In this document: piece after piece, positions 1-7,921 of the stretch
Position numbering within the stretch: position 1 is the first letter of the stretch
How the letters are laid out: each line of letters starts with the position of its first letter
Assembly: GCA_003695505.1 (NCBI GenBank)
Contig: RFIY01000280.1
Span: 1-19,086 of the forward strand
Length of the DNA stretch: 19,086 bases
DNA from: J088 sp003695505 [NCBI: Candidatus Dadabacteria bacterium]
GTDB lineage: Bacteria > J088
Reading direction: 5' to 3'
Made by a program: the position numbers and the translations under genes
Notes under the pieces: generated by a model
Seen by the model: only the letters and a program-made list of their open reading frames with translations
Databases searched by the model: none
Told to the model about the DNA's origin: nothing

Positions 1-2100
1 ACGATGTCAGCAAAGCCATCGCCGTCGACGTCGCCGGCGGCTGCTACAGACAGACCGAATCTCTCCCCTTCCGTCACGCCAGTCGCCATCCAGTCGGGAG
101 TCGCGTTTGGCCCTTGGCGCCCCCCCCGATAGAGGAACACAGCTCCGGCATCCACGAGGGCTGTATCGAAACCGTCTGCTCCGATAATGATGTCGTCGTA
201 GCCATCGCCGTCCACATCGCCGGCGCCAGCAACGGCCTGGCCAAAGTAAGCGTTATCCTGATTGCCTTCGGCCATCCAGCTCGCCGACGTCGCGGGACCA
301 GATGCGCTCCCGTAGTAGAGATACGCCGACCCTTCATCCCATTCGCCATTGTCGTTTCGACTCGCACCAACGATGATATCGGCAAAACCGTCGCCGTTGA
401 CGTCGCCAGCGCCGGCCACGGAACCACCGAAATAGGCGAGATTCTGACTTCCGGTCATCGTCCAGATGGGCACCGAGCTCAGGCCGCCAGGGCCGCCAGG
501 AAAGACGTACGCAGCGCCGGCACTGTTTGCATATCCTGGCGCGCCAATGATCACATCCGCGTACCCATCCGCATTCACGTCGCCTGCCGAAGCGACAGAT
601 GTGCCAAAATATGCGTTCGCTACATTAACCTCCAGGAGCGCCGCAGGCGTCGTCGTCACACCTGACACCGAGCCAGCATAAACAAAGACGACCCCTTCGT
701 TCGTCTCCCCATTGTCATAGTGCTTCGCCCCAACGAGCACGTCGGCGTAGCCGTCGCCATTGATATCTCCGGCGCCGGCCACCGCGTTCCCCATAGATGC
801 GTTCACCTGATTGCCCTCAATGGACCAACTTGCAACGGTGGAAAGCCCATCTGCACCGCCATAATACAGAAACGCAGCGCCTTCGTCGGTCTCGCCGTTG
901 TCATACTGCCAGGCGCCAGCAATAATGTCGTCGAAGCCGTCTCCGTTGACGTCGCCAGCGCCTGCGCAGGCATTCGCTTTACCGAGCTGTGCGCCGACCT
1001 GATTGGTTTCCACCATCCAGTCGGGTGTTGTCGCGGGTCCGGCCGCACCTCCCAGAAACAGATACAGCCGCCCTTCATCGGTTTCCGGGTTGTCATAACC
1101 ATCGGCGGCAATCAGGATATCGGCGTAGCCGTCGCCGTTGACATCGCCCGCGCCGCCGAGACAGGCCCCAAGCGCGATATTGGGCAGATCGCCGTCCAAC
1201 TGCCAGTCAGGCGTGGACGCCAGTCCCGTCGTACTTCCGAAAAACAGTTCGACGTGTCCAGACCAGCTTTTCCCGCCGGCATCGTATCCGACCGCGCTGA
1301 TCATCACGTCACCGTAGCCGTCGCCGTTGACGTCGCCAGCGCCAACGACGTCGTGTCCGTAGTAATCCTCAAGGGCAACGCCATATCGCGTCCACACTGG
1401 CGTCGCAGAAAGCCCGCCGGGGCCACCAAGATACAGGAATGCGGCGCCCTGGCTCCATGTCGTGTAGTAATAGAACACCGCGCCGACAAGAACGTCAGCG
1501 TAACCGTCGCCATTGACGTCACCAGCGCCACGGACACTACCGCCGAACAAGGAGATGCTGTTACCGTCACCGTTCAACATAGCAACGGTCGGCACGCCTG
1601 ATGGACTGCCATAGTAGACCCTTACGCGCCCGGTCGTATTGGGGGGCAGGTACGGTTCACCTGCAACAAAATCCGCGTAGCCGTCACCATTGATGTCGCC
1701 TGCCCCACCGACTCTCATACCCAACCGGACACCGCTCAGGTTCCCCTCGTCGCTGAAGGACGGCGTTGATGACAGCCCGGACGGCCCGCCAAGGAACAGG
1801 AACAGCCCTCCCTCGCCGGACTCGCCGTTGCTGTAGCCGTATGCCGAAATAACCACGTCGCTGTAGCCGTCACCATTGACATCGCCCACCCCGTCGAGGG
1901 ACGAACCAAAAGTTGCGCCTGCGGAATCGATCTCCTTGACCCAGGCGGGCACTGTCGACAGGCCACCCGGACCGCCGAGATACAGATACGCGCGCCCCTC
2001 ATCGGTCTGCCCACCGTCGTAGCCCTGCGCACCGATAATGACATCGGCGAATCCGTCGCCGTTGACATCACCCGCGCTCGCGACCGAAAAACCAAAGTTT
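1..2100 (-). repeat. Tandem array of at least 12 FG-GAP coding repeats (about 186 bp period)
   Basis: The codons for the GDVNGDG motif recur on the plus strand as variants of ccgtcgccgttgacgtcgcc near positions 16, 200, 388, 565, 751, 938, 1129, 1318, 1504, 1681, 1867 and 2055. The spacing ranges from 177 to 191 bp. Unit lengths differ by multiples of three and the frame is kept throughout. The calcium motif is intact in nearly all units; one unit reads NADG and two or three read DVDG or DING. The array continues past the left edge, so the total number is unknown. Confidence 0.88.
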
Positions 2101-3011
2101 GCACCCGCCTGATTGCCTTCGGCCATCCAGGCGGCAGTCGTCAGCAATGGATCGACCACAACCGGGTAAGCTGCGCCGGAATCATCGACGCGAACGCGGA
2201 TCCGATTGTCGGCGACCTCGAATGACGCAGGGAGCGTGCGCCCGTCGGCGTCGAATGCGTGCAGTTTGCCGTACTCCAGCACCGGCCGGCCATCAAACCA
2301 GAACGCTACCCCCTGACTGGTGCCCCGCACCTCGACGCCCGCGACCTCAACAACAATGTTCAAATCACCGTCACCTGTTGGCCGTGACGCGATCGTCCAC
2401 CCCTGTTCGAGGCCTCGATCGTCATTGACGAACCATTCTTCAATGCCGGCCCGCGCGTAACTGACCCGATTGCCATCACGCTGAGGCTGCGCCACCGGCA
2501 ACGGTGACAGACTGTTTTCGCGGCCTGCCGCAGTCGTTTGCAACTGGAGGACCCAGTCGGGCGAAGACGCAGTCCGTGGGACGACGGCAACCCGATCCTG
2601 GAAGTAGTATGTCCGCAAGTTCTGCGCCCGATTCGGTGACTGCAGGATTTTTCCAGTCGCCCGGGAAACCAGCACGTCCGCGCCTGGCGCGCCATTCTTT
2701 GCCGCGGCAACAAGCTGCGCCGGAACCGCCGCGCGCGCCTGATACTCCTGCTCGTTCAGGCGCTTCTGTACCGTAGCCAACCAGCTTGCATCAGCCCCGG
2801 CTGCCTGCGCGGCGGCCGGGATGACAGGCGTGCCGGGCGCCCCGATCTGGCCACCAGATGAGCTGCTGTCCGCGACGAAGTCACCATCCAGATACCTGGT
2901 GATCCAGGCACCGACAGCGACTGACGCCAGTGCACCAATGAGAAACAGCCGCAGCGACCCGCGCCGCAGCTTACGAGAGGTTTCCATTTCCAATCTTGCG
3001 TTCTTCGCCAC
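1..3011 (-). CDS. FG-GAP (integrin alpha-like) repeat protein, 3' end outside window
   Basis: One open frame of at least 1003 codons runs from a GTG at 3011 off the left edge. The GTG is chosen because AGGAGG (3019-3024) sits 7 nt upstream; an in-frame ATG at 2987 has no comparable site. Residues about 13-19 are basic and 20-37 hydrophobic (LFLIGALASVAVGAWI), so the protein is exported or membrane-anchored; I see no lipobox. Residues about 40-300 form a non-repeat leader that contains AGIEEWFVNDDRGLEQGW and ends VVVDPLL, a module I associate with bacterial FG-GAP proteins. From about residue 300 there are at least twelve repeats of roughly 59-63 residues, each with a DVNGDGYADVIIGA-like calcium motif followed by a Tyr/Gly-rich strand (AYLYLGGPGGLS, then TPxW). 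In known families such repeats fold into a beta-propeller and serve adhesion or ligand binding. Twelve or more exceeds one seven-bladed propeller. The ligand is unknown. Confidence 0.9.
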   Translation of the reverse strand, partial: MAKNARLEMETSRKLRRGSLRLFLIGALASVAVGAWITRYLDGDFVADSSSSGGQIGAPGTPVIPAAAQAAGADASWLATVQKRLNEQEYQARAAVPAQLVAAAKNGAPGADVLVSRATGKILQSPNRAQNLRTYYFQDRVAVVPRTASSPDWVLQLQTTAAGRENSLSPLPVAQPQRDGNRVSYARAGIEEWFVNDDRGLEQGWTIASRPTGDGDLNIVVEVAGVEVRGTSQGVAFWFDGRPVLEYGKLHAFDADGRTLPASFEVADNRIRVRVDDSGAAYPVVVDPLLTTAAWMAEGNQAGANFGFSVASAGDVNGDGFADVIIGAQGYDGGQTDEGRAYLYLGGPGGLSTVPAWVKEIDSAGATFGSSLDGVGDVNGDGYSDVVISAYGYSNGESGEGGLFLFLGGPSGLSSTPSFSDEGNLSGVRLGMRVGGAGDINGDGYADFVAGEPYLPPNTTGRVRVYYGSPSGVPTVAMLNGDGNSISLFGGSVRGAGDVNGDGYADVLVGAVFYYYTTWSQGAAFLYLGGPGGLSATPVWTRYGVALEDYYGHDVVGAGDVNGDGYGDVMISAVGYDAGGKSWSGHVELFFGSTTGLASTPDWQLDGDLPNIALGACLGGAGDVNGDGYADILIAADGYDNPETDEGRLYLFLGGAAGPATTPDWMVETNQVGAQLGKANACAGAGDVNGDGFDDIIAGAWQYDNGETDEGAAFLYYGGADGLSTVASWSIEGNQVNASMGNAVAGAGDINGDGYADVLVGAKHYDNGETNEGVVFVYAGSVSGVTTTPAALLEVNVANAYFGTSVASAGDVNADGYADVIIGAPGYANSAGAAYVFPGGPGGLSSVPIWTMTGSQNLAYFGGSVAGAGDVNGDGFADIIVGASRNDNGEWDEGSAYLYYGSASGPATSASWMAEGNQDNAYFGQAVAGAGDVDGDGYDDIIIGADGFDTALVDAGAVFLYRGGRQGPNATPDWMATGVTEGERFGLSVAAAGDVDGDGFADI

Positions 3012-3018
3012 AGCCAGG

Positions 3019-3024
3019 CCTCCT
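3019..3024 (-). promoter_or_regulatory. Shine-Dalgarno AGGAGG deciding the GTG start
   Basis: The minus strand reads AGGAGG seven bases before the GTG at 3011-3009. The in-frame ATG at 2987 lacks such a site. This fixes the FG-GAP protein start eight codons upstream of that ATG. Confidence 0.75.
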
Positions 3025-3090
3025 CATAAAACGCCGTGTCAAAAAAACAAAACCGAACTGGATATTCGTATGTATGGGACGGGAAGTACA

Positions 3091-3117
3091 ACTATCAAAA
3101 AACGCGCTACATGTCAA
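3091..3117 (-). promoter_or_regulatory. Possible sigma-70 promoter for the FG-GAP protein
   Basis: The minus strand has a perfect TTGACA at 3117-3112. A GATAGT (4 of 6 to the -10 consensus) follows after 15 nt, and TAGTTG, a worse match, after 17 nt. The -35 is convincing but the -10 and spacing are not. It lies about 80 nt upstream of the GTG start, in an AT-richer patch of an otherwise GC-rich region. Confidence 0.35.
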
Positions 3118-3477
3118 GAGTCCCTGTTTGGTCACGAAAATCACGGGGACACAGTGACACTCAACCCGAAGAATGATGCGCCGCCGGACGCGACACGCGA
3201 ACGGCGCACGGCGCCCGCCAGGCCGCTGACGTTACGACAAGTCGACTCGGTTGCCGGTCCGGAAGATGTCGCAGTTCCCCGGGCGCCGCTTCGGCCGAAA
3301 CGTGTGCCTGCCTCGCCGCGCAACGGGTCAGGGCAGTGGTCTCAACCTGCCTGGAGCCAACGATAATCCACCGCGGGCTGAATCAATAGAAACGCCATTC
3401 GTTTTATTCCTGAGAAACCGGTGAATCGCGCGCACCTCAAGCAGGAACGAACACCCCGTCGCAGTCGGCCATCCAGT

Positions 3478-3942
3478 TCAGGCCGCCGTGTGGTCCTCGA
3501 CCAGCGCCGCGACGGCCGGGATGGCTTCCCCGACGAGTCGTTCGGCCAGGCCGCGCAGGCGGTTATAGGTCATGACCAGAAACGGCTTGCCAACGCGGTC
3601 GCGCTCGCGGTCGGTCACGCGGAGCAGTGCGGCAACGAGTTCATCCCGATGCGATTCGACCCAGGCGGCGAACGGTTCGTCGCCGCCGGTCTCGCGCAGC
3701 CAGTGCTGATAGACCGGATCGACCTCTTCGGCAAACTCATCGGCGAGCTTGTCGAAGACGTTTTCGATCAGCCTGCCGCCTTCGAGCTTGCCGACCTGGT
3801 GGTAAGCGAGTCTGACGAGGCGTCCAGACATGCCCGTACGGGCTTCGACCTCGGCATCGAGCACGGCACAACAGCCGTCGATGAATCGTTGCCGTCTGGC
3901 GGGATCTCGAACCACCTCGCTGATGGAATTCAATCGAGTCAT
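3478..3942 (-). CDS. Small helical protein, DUF6918-like, third gene of the dehalogenase operon
   Basis: A 154-residue soluble protein with no signal peptide or membrane segment. It opens with a region of the pattern SISEVVRDPARRQRFIDGC, then VLDAEVEARTGMSGRLVRLAYHQVGKLEGG, and later a Glu/Asp-rich stretch (DKLADEFAEEVDPVYQHW). The short-helix architecture and the 'DP..R......C..VLDAEV....G.SG' pattern resemble, from memory, the uncharacterised DUF6918 family; this is not a secure assignment. The ATG lies 5 nt after the dehalogenase stop with no Shine-Dalgarno of its own, which implies translational coupling. Codon choice in this frame is normal (G/C-rich third positions), so the gene is probably real. 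Function unknown; an accessory to the dehalogenase or DUF445 protein is only a guess. Confidence 0.75.
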   Translation of the reverse strand: MTRLNSISEVVRDPARRQRFIDGCCAVLDAEVEARTGMSGRLVRLAYHQVGKLEGGRLIENVFDKLADEFAEEVDPVYQHWLRETGGDEPFAAWVESHRDELVAALLRVTDRERDRVGKPFLVMTYNRLRGLAERLVGEAIPAVAALVEDHTAA

Positions 3943-3947
3943 GTTCG

Positions 3948-4844
3948 TCAGGAGGTGCTGTGGATCAGCTCGATAATCGCATCCGAGAACTCATCGGGCG
4001 AGTCCTCCTGCAAGAAATGGCCGCCGCGAACGGTGCGATGTGGAAGCCCCTTCGCCCCCGGAATCCGCTCTTGCATATAACGGTCTCCGCCGCGCGTGAT
4101 CGGATCGCCATCACTGAAACAGGTCAGAAACGGTTTGTCCCACTGTTCCAGCACGCGCCAGGCAGCCTGATTGGCCGCGGCTCCGGGATGCTCCGGCGAC
4201 GTGGGCACGAGTTCGGGAAAGGCGCGCGCACCGGCCAGATGCCGACGATGCGGAAATGGCGCGCGGTATGCGGCCAGCTCGCGCCGGCTGAGCCGCCGCT
4301 TCGTGCCAACCTGCAAAATGCCGGCGACCGGAAACACCGGCGTGTACTTTGCGAACGCGCGCCAGACATGAAACGCCGCCGGCACCTTTTCGTGCCCCGT
4401 TGGCAGCATGCCGTTGCCGATCACGACGCGGGCAAAGCGATCGGGCAGTTCGGCAACCAGCCGCAGACCGATCAGCGAACCCCAGTCCTGGCCGACCAGC
4501 GTGATCTCGTTGAGGTCGAGCAGTTCGATCCAGCGCCGCACCCAGCCGACGTGCCGCGCGTACGTATACGCCGCCGGATCACTGAACTTGTCCGAACGGC
4601 CAAAACCGATCAGGTCTGGCGCGAGCACACGAAACCCGGCCTTGACGCACCGGGCGATCATGAAGCGGTACAGGAACGACCAGGAAGGCTCGCCGTGCAA
4701 CATGACGATCGTCGGCGCACCCGACATTCCCTCGTCGATGTAATGCATCCGCAGGTCGTCTTCGTCGACAACCACAAAGTGCGGCCGCCAGGGATAGTCG
4801 GGAAGATCCCGGAATCGGGCTTTCGGGGCGCGCAGGATGTCCAT
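3948..4844 (-). CDS. Haloalkane dehalogenase, HLD-I subfamily (DhlA/DhmA-like)
   Basis: This 298-residue alpha/beta hydrolase cleaves carbon-halogen bonds hydrolytically in the cytoplasm, giving an alcohol and a halide. The start MDILRAPKARFRDLPDYPW is chosen because AAGGAG (4851-4856) lies 6 nt upstream and because it matches the DhlA-type N-terminus; a longer frame to 4955 would run into the preceding gene. Motifs: HGEPSW at 50-55 (oxyanion region), nucleophile D120 in VGQDWG with halide-binding W121, cap-domain W161 (FHVWRAF) in the place of DhlA W175, acid D247 in FSDGDPITRGGD, and base H276 in GGHFLQED. The pentad is therefore complete and the enzyme should be active. It sits 23 nt after a DUF445 gene and 5 nt before a small DUF6918-like gene. 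Epoxide hydrolases and haloacetate dehalogenases are relatives, but Trp after the nucleophile plus the second Trp favour a haloalkane dehalogenase. Substrate range cannot be read from sequence. Confidence 0.88.
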   Translation of the reverse strand: MDILRAPKARFRDLPDYPWRPHFVVVDEDDLRMHYIDEGMSGAPTIVMLHGEPSWSFLYRFMIARCVKAGFRVLAPDLIGFGRSDKFSDPAAYTYARHVGWVRRWIELLDLNEITLVGQDWGSLIGLRLVAELPDRFARVVIGNGMLPTGHEKVPAAFHVWRAFAKYTPVFPVAGILQVGTKRRLSRRELAAYRAPFPHRRHLAGARAFPELVPTSPEHPGAAANQAAWRVLEQWDKPFLTCFSDGDPITRGGDRYMQERIPGAKGLPHRTVRGGHFLQEDSPDEFSDAIIELIHSTS

Positions 4845-4850
4845 CGTCGG

Positions 4851-4856
4851 CTCCTT
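4851..4856 (-). promoter_or_regulatory. Shine-Dalgarno AAGGAG deciding the dehalogenase start
   Basis: AAGGAG on the minus strand is 6 nt upstream of the ATG at 4844. It lies in the 23-nt gap after the DUF445 stop and supports the 298-residue protein over a 335-residue form that begins inside the neighbouring gene. Confidence 0.75.
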
Positions 4857-4867
4857 TCGGGTCTCTG

Positions 4868-6088
4868 TCAGACCAGCATATCGTGAAACAGCCAGGCGAC
4901 CTGCGCCCAGCCGACCAGTAGTCCGAGTACCGCGCCGATCGCGATCAGGATCCACTCTTCCTGCTGAAACACGGGCCGCAGCAGCCCTTCGAACGCTTCG
5001 GGCTCCATCGCTACCATATTGTCGACGATTTCGCGGTGCACATCCACCGTGTCACGAATGAAGCGCGTCAGGAAGCCGTCGGGTTGCCGCAGGCGCAGAT
5101 CGATTTCGGCGAGCGCCTGCGCGCGAATCGACTCCAGATTCGTCTGCGCCAGGACACCGGCGGCGAGCGGATGGTTGCGGAACCGTTCGATAGCTGCATC
5201 GAGATGCTTGCGGACAATCTGCATCAGCAGTTCTCCACGGGGTCCCGTCGTCATGTAGTGCACGAGTACATCCGGGTCGAGCACGATCGCGGCGACTTCG
5301 GCGGCAATCCCCTCGGCCATCTCCTTCTGCCTGCGGTGCAGCAGCCCCTGTACAACGAACGGACCGATGCGCTTCGGTTCCTTGGGATCAAAGATCAGAT
5401 TGATCGCGAGCCAGTTGGTGATGTAGCCGACGACGAATCCGGCGGCCGGCAGCAGCCACCAGCTCGGCCAGATGATCCAGACGATCATCTGCGGGATACC
5501 AAACAGGAAGCCGAAGTAGAACCCGGAATTGCGGATGAAGTTCAGCTCGGGTCCCCCAACGCGCTGGAAGATCTCGGCCAGCAGGTAGCGGCGCTGATTG
5601 AGCGTGTCCTTGACGATGAACCTCAGGTCGAGAATTTTGTCGATATTGGCGGCGACATCGTCCAGGGCCTCGGCCACGATCGCTTCGACTTCGTCTCTGA
5701 CCAGCGTTCGCAACTGCGCCCAGGCGGCATCATCCAGCGACTGGATCAGCGCCGGCGCGACGCGCTCGACCTGTTCCCGCAGGCCTTTGTCCAGCCATTC
5801 GTCGAGCAGATCACTGTTCTCGAGAAACTGGCGCGGATCGAACCCGTCGAAGATTTTGCGCAAATCCAGCAAATGCGCGGCGACAAGCTCCGAAGCATAC
5901 TCCGCGGCCTTCGGTGTGAATCGAGGGATGATCCCCTGCCAGCCGAGCCACGGATGCAACCCGACGAACTCCTTCGGACGGAACATCATCAGGACCGCAA
6001 CGGCGTTGGTGCCGTAGCCGACCGCACCCGCGATCAACGGAATCAGCAGAATGGTGGGATTTGCAGCGAAGCTGTCGAACCAGTGCAT
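4868..6088 (-). CDS. DUF445 family membrane protein
   Basis: A 406-residue inner-membrane protein with the internal duplication typical of DUF445. The first copy has a membrane helix at about 12-36 with GAVGYGTNAVAVLMMFRPKE followed by GIIPRFTPKAAEYASEL. The second copy has two hydrophobic stretches at about 181-197 and 200-225, with GYITNWLAINLIFDPKEP, then VVQGLLHRRQKEMAEGIA. A final helix lies at about 388-402 (ILIAIGAVLGLLVGWAQV). Between them are long, charged amphipathic helices, the feature of the family, whose biochemical role is not established. It is the first gene of a three-gene unit with the dehalogenase. Only a weak Shine-Dalgarno (GACGGAA) precedes the ATG. A role in membrane organisation or transport for the pathway is possible but inferred from position only. 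Confidence 0.88.
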   Translation of the reverse strand: MHWFDSFAANPTILLIPLIAGAVGYGTNAVAVLMMFRPKEFVGLHPWLGWQGIIPRFTPKAAEYASELVAAHLLDLRKIFDGFDPRQFLENSDLLDEWLDKGLREQVERVAPALIQSLDDAAWAQLRTLVRDEVEAIVAEALDDVAANIDKILDLRFIVKDTLNQRRYLLAEIFQRVGGPELNFIRNSGFYFGFLFGIPQMIVWIIWPSWWLLPAAGFVVGYITNWLAINLIFDPKEPKRIGPFVVQGLLHRRQKEMAEGIAAEVAAIVLDPDVLVHYMTTGPRGELLMQIVRKHLDAAIERFRNHPLAAGVLAQTNLESIRAQALAEIDLRLRQPDGFLTRFIRDTVDVHREIVDNMVAMEPEAFEGLLRPVFQQEEWILIAIGAVLGLLVGWAQVAWLFHDMLV

Positions 6089-6159
6089 TCAGTGGTTCCG
6101 TCACAAACCGTGTTCGAAGCAAAGTGTGTCGACTTTCAGTGTACATGCTCACCGCTTGG

Positions 6160-6165
6160 TAGAAT
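6160..6165 (+). promoter_or_regulatory. Possible -10 box of the carboxylesterase promoter
   Basis: TAGAAT (5 of 6 to TATAAT) lies 40 nt before the chosen ATG at 6206. I find no good -35 at 16-18 nt upstream. The box overlaps the alternative upstream ATG at 6164, which would therefore lie outside the mRNA and argues for the 6206 start. Confidence 0.35.
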
Positions 6166-6205
6166 GAGCGCAATTCAAACAGTTGATTTCCCGGAGTTCC
6201 GCACG

Positions 6206-7906
6206 ATGTTCGCGAAACGCTTTCTGGCAATCATTCCAGCCTGCCTGTCCGTGACCTTCCTGGGGTGTGACAGTGGCTCGTGGTCCCCACCAGATGTACC
6301 GACAACGGTGGCCAAGGCCGAAATCGACTGCGCGACACCTGTAAAAACGACCGAAGGTGAGGTCGTCGGCACCGCGGCCAGCAGTGATGCATGCGCGTGG
6401 CAGGGCATCCCCTTTGCTGCGCCACCGACGGGCGAACGGCGCTTTCGCCCACCCGAGCCGCCGGCGAGCTACGGCACCCTCGACGCCACCACATACCGCC
6501 CTGACTGCCCACAAATCCTGACGGGATTTCTGGCTCCGGCCGGGACGGACGAGGACTGCCTGTTTCTCAACATCTGGCGCCCCTCGGTTGATACCGGCCA
6601 CGGACTCGACAATCTGCCGGTCATGGTGTTCATCTACGGTGGAGCGTTCCAGCTCGGCGGCGGTTCGTGGTTCCTGTATGAGGGAACCGACCTGACGCGC
6701 CACGGCGTCGTCGTCGTCACCTTCAATTACCGCCTGGGCCCGGCCGGTTACCTTGCACATCCCGACCTGGTGACTGACAACAGCAAGGGCGCCAACGGTA
6801 GCTGGGGCACACTGGACCAGATCGCCGCGCTGGACTGGGTGCAACAGAATATTCGCAATTTCGGCGGCGACCCGGACAACGTAACCGTGTTCGGCGAGTC
6901 GGCGGGCGCCATCAGCACATGCCAGATGATCGCCTCGCCGCTGGCCGAGGGCCGGTTCCAGCACGCGCTGATGGAAAGCGGCAACTGCGTCGCCGGCACG
7001 CCAAAACAAAGCTTTGCACAAACCGTGCAGTACCTGACCGAGGCGGGCTGCCCAACCACAGGCGCCGCGGCCATCGATTGCCTCCGTGACAAGACGCCCC
7101 AGGAGCTGTGGGATGCGGTCACGCTGGACACGTCGTTCGCGTTCTGGCCGCACGTCGATGGCGTCGCGCTGAAACAGCAGCCGATCGACGCCATCGAGTC
7201 GGGATCAGCGAGTGACGTTGACCTGATCGCCGGATTCAACGACGACGAAATGACCGTCGTGCGCCTGCTGCCGGTGTTCTCGAAATCCCGAAACATGGAC
7301 TGGGACAGTTTCTACGCCTTGATCGCCGATGAGTACGGCAGCGAGGTCGCAAACGCCGTACGCGAGAATTACGCCGCAGAGGAATACGACAGTCCGGTCG
7401 AGCTGTGGTTCGATGTACTCGAAGATCACATTTTCACCTGCAGCTCCATGTCTGCCGTGCAGGCACTCGGAAGTACGCGACGAACCTACATGTATGACTT
7501 TGCGGTCGAACCGGGTGCCTTCGATACCGAGCCATGGGTTCGCACGTTTCACTCGCTCGAGTTGTCCTTTGTATTTGGCAACAGCGCCTTTTTGCAGCTT
7601 TTCTACCACAATGACGACTCGGCCGAACGCATCATCCGACAGAGTGAAATCGTTCAACGATACTGGACGCGGTTTGCGCGCACTGGCGACCCGAACGGCG
7701 ACGATGATCCGCGCTGGCCAGAATACAAGGAAGACCGCACGATCATGCATCTCGATGAGGCGCCGGATCCACTCCCCGGTTTCAAAGCCGGGGCGTGCGA
7801 CTTCTGGAACAAGGTCCTGCCGCGCAACAACGACGACCTGTTTCACTACATGGCGCGCCTGAATTTCTACGACAGCGAAAATATCGCCATTGAACTGCCC
7901 TTCTGA
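6206..7906 (+). CDS. Type-B carboxylesterase, exported, probable lipoprotein
   Basis: A 566-residue serine hydrolase of the cholinesterase/carboxylesterase superfamily, expected to cleave carboxylic esters outside the cytoplasm. The ATG at 6206 is chosen because GGAG (6193-6196) is 9 nt upstream and because it starts a clean signal sequence (MFAKRFLAIIPACLSVTFLGC). The final Cys (residue 21) follows a loose lipobox, so lipidation is likely but not certain. Motifs: EDCLFLNIW (the family signature, 116-124), the oxyanion loop YGGAFQLGG (HGGGF in many relatives), nucleophile S232 in GESAG, acid E348 in GFNDDE, and base H449 in HSLELSFVFGN. The triad is complete. The frame stays open far upstream to 5036, but that part is antisense to DUF445 and is not coding. 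It is divergent from the DUF445-dehalogenase operon and is followed 15 nt later by a DUF3891 gene. Para-nitrobenzyl esterase-like enzymes are the nearest functional analogue; the natural substrate is unknown. Confidence 0.9.
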   Translation: MFAKRFLAIIPACLSVTFLGCDSGSWSPPDVPTTVAKAEIDCATPVKTTEGEVVGTAASSDACAWQGIPFAAPPTGERRFRPPEPPASYGTLDATTYRPDCPQILTGFLAPAGTDEDCLFLNIWRPSVDTGHGLDNLPVMVFIYGGAFQLGGGSWFLYEGTDLTRHGVVVVTFNYRLGPAGYLAHPDLVTDNSKGANGSWGTLDQIAALDWVQQNIRNFGGDPDNVTVFGESAGAISTCQMIASPLAEGRFQHALMESGNCVAGTPKQSFAQTVQYLTEAGCPTTGAAAIDCLRDKTPQELWDAVTLDTSFAFWPHVDGVALKQQPIDAIESGSASDVDLIAGFNDDEMTVVRLLPVFSKSRNMDWDSFYALIADEYGSEVANAVRENYAAEEYDSPVELWFDVLEDHIFTCSSMSAVQALGSTRRTYMYDFAVEPGAFDTEPWVRTFHSLELSFVFGNSAFLQLFYHNDDSAERIIRQSEIVQRYWTRFARTGDPNGDDDPRWPEYKEDRTIMHLDEAPDPLPGFKAGACDFWNKVLPRNNDDLFHYMARLNFYDSENIAIELPF

Positions 7907-7921
7907 CGCCGCCGCAAAGCG

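Larger units (their letters stand above)
3012..3477. other. Intergenic region, no gene recognised
   Basis: This 466-bp gap separates two minus-strand units. The part next to the FG-GAP gene (about 3030-3120) is AT-richer and carries the possible promoter. The rest holds only short unsupported frames on either strand, with Arg/Ser/Ala-rich translations typical of non-coding GC-rich DNA. The operon ending at 3478 must terminate here. The only nearby hairpin is a weak AT-rich one (AAACG at 3390-3394 with CGTTT at 3400-3404), which I do not call a terminator. Confidence 0.6.

Noticed and set aside
120-127. Possible frameshift at a run of eight C in the FG-GAP gene
   Set aside because: Reading all eight bases keeps the frame (YRGGRQGPNATPDW), so the next repeat follows without interruption. 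The run remains a place where a sequencing error could hide.
114-1601. Plus-strand open frames of 183 and 293 codons with a repeated 'AVAVDVASA' pattern
   Set aside because: The apparent repeat is the reverse strand of the FG-GAP calcium-motif codons; the minus-strand frame explains the periodicity.
3141-3323. 60-codon minus-strand frame in the intergenic region
   Set aside because: The composition is Gly/Arg/Ser/Thr-rich with no Shine-Dalgarno and no recognisable motif; chance frames of this size are common in GC-rich DNA.
5036-6205. Long in-frame upstream extension of the carboxylesterase
   Set aside because: It lies antisense to DUF445 and lacks any family similarity. The signal peptide, Shine-Dalgarno and -10 box all support a start at 6206.
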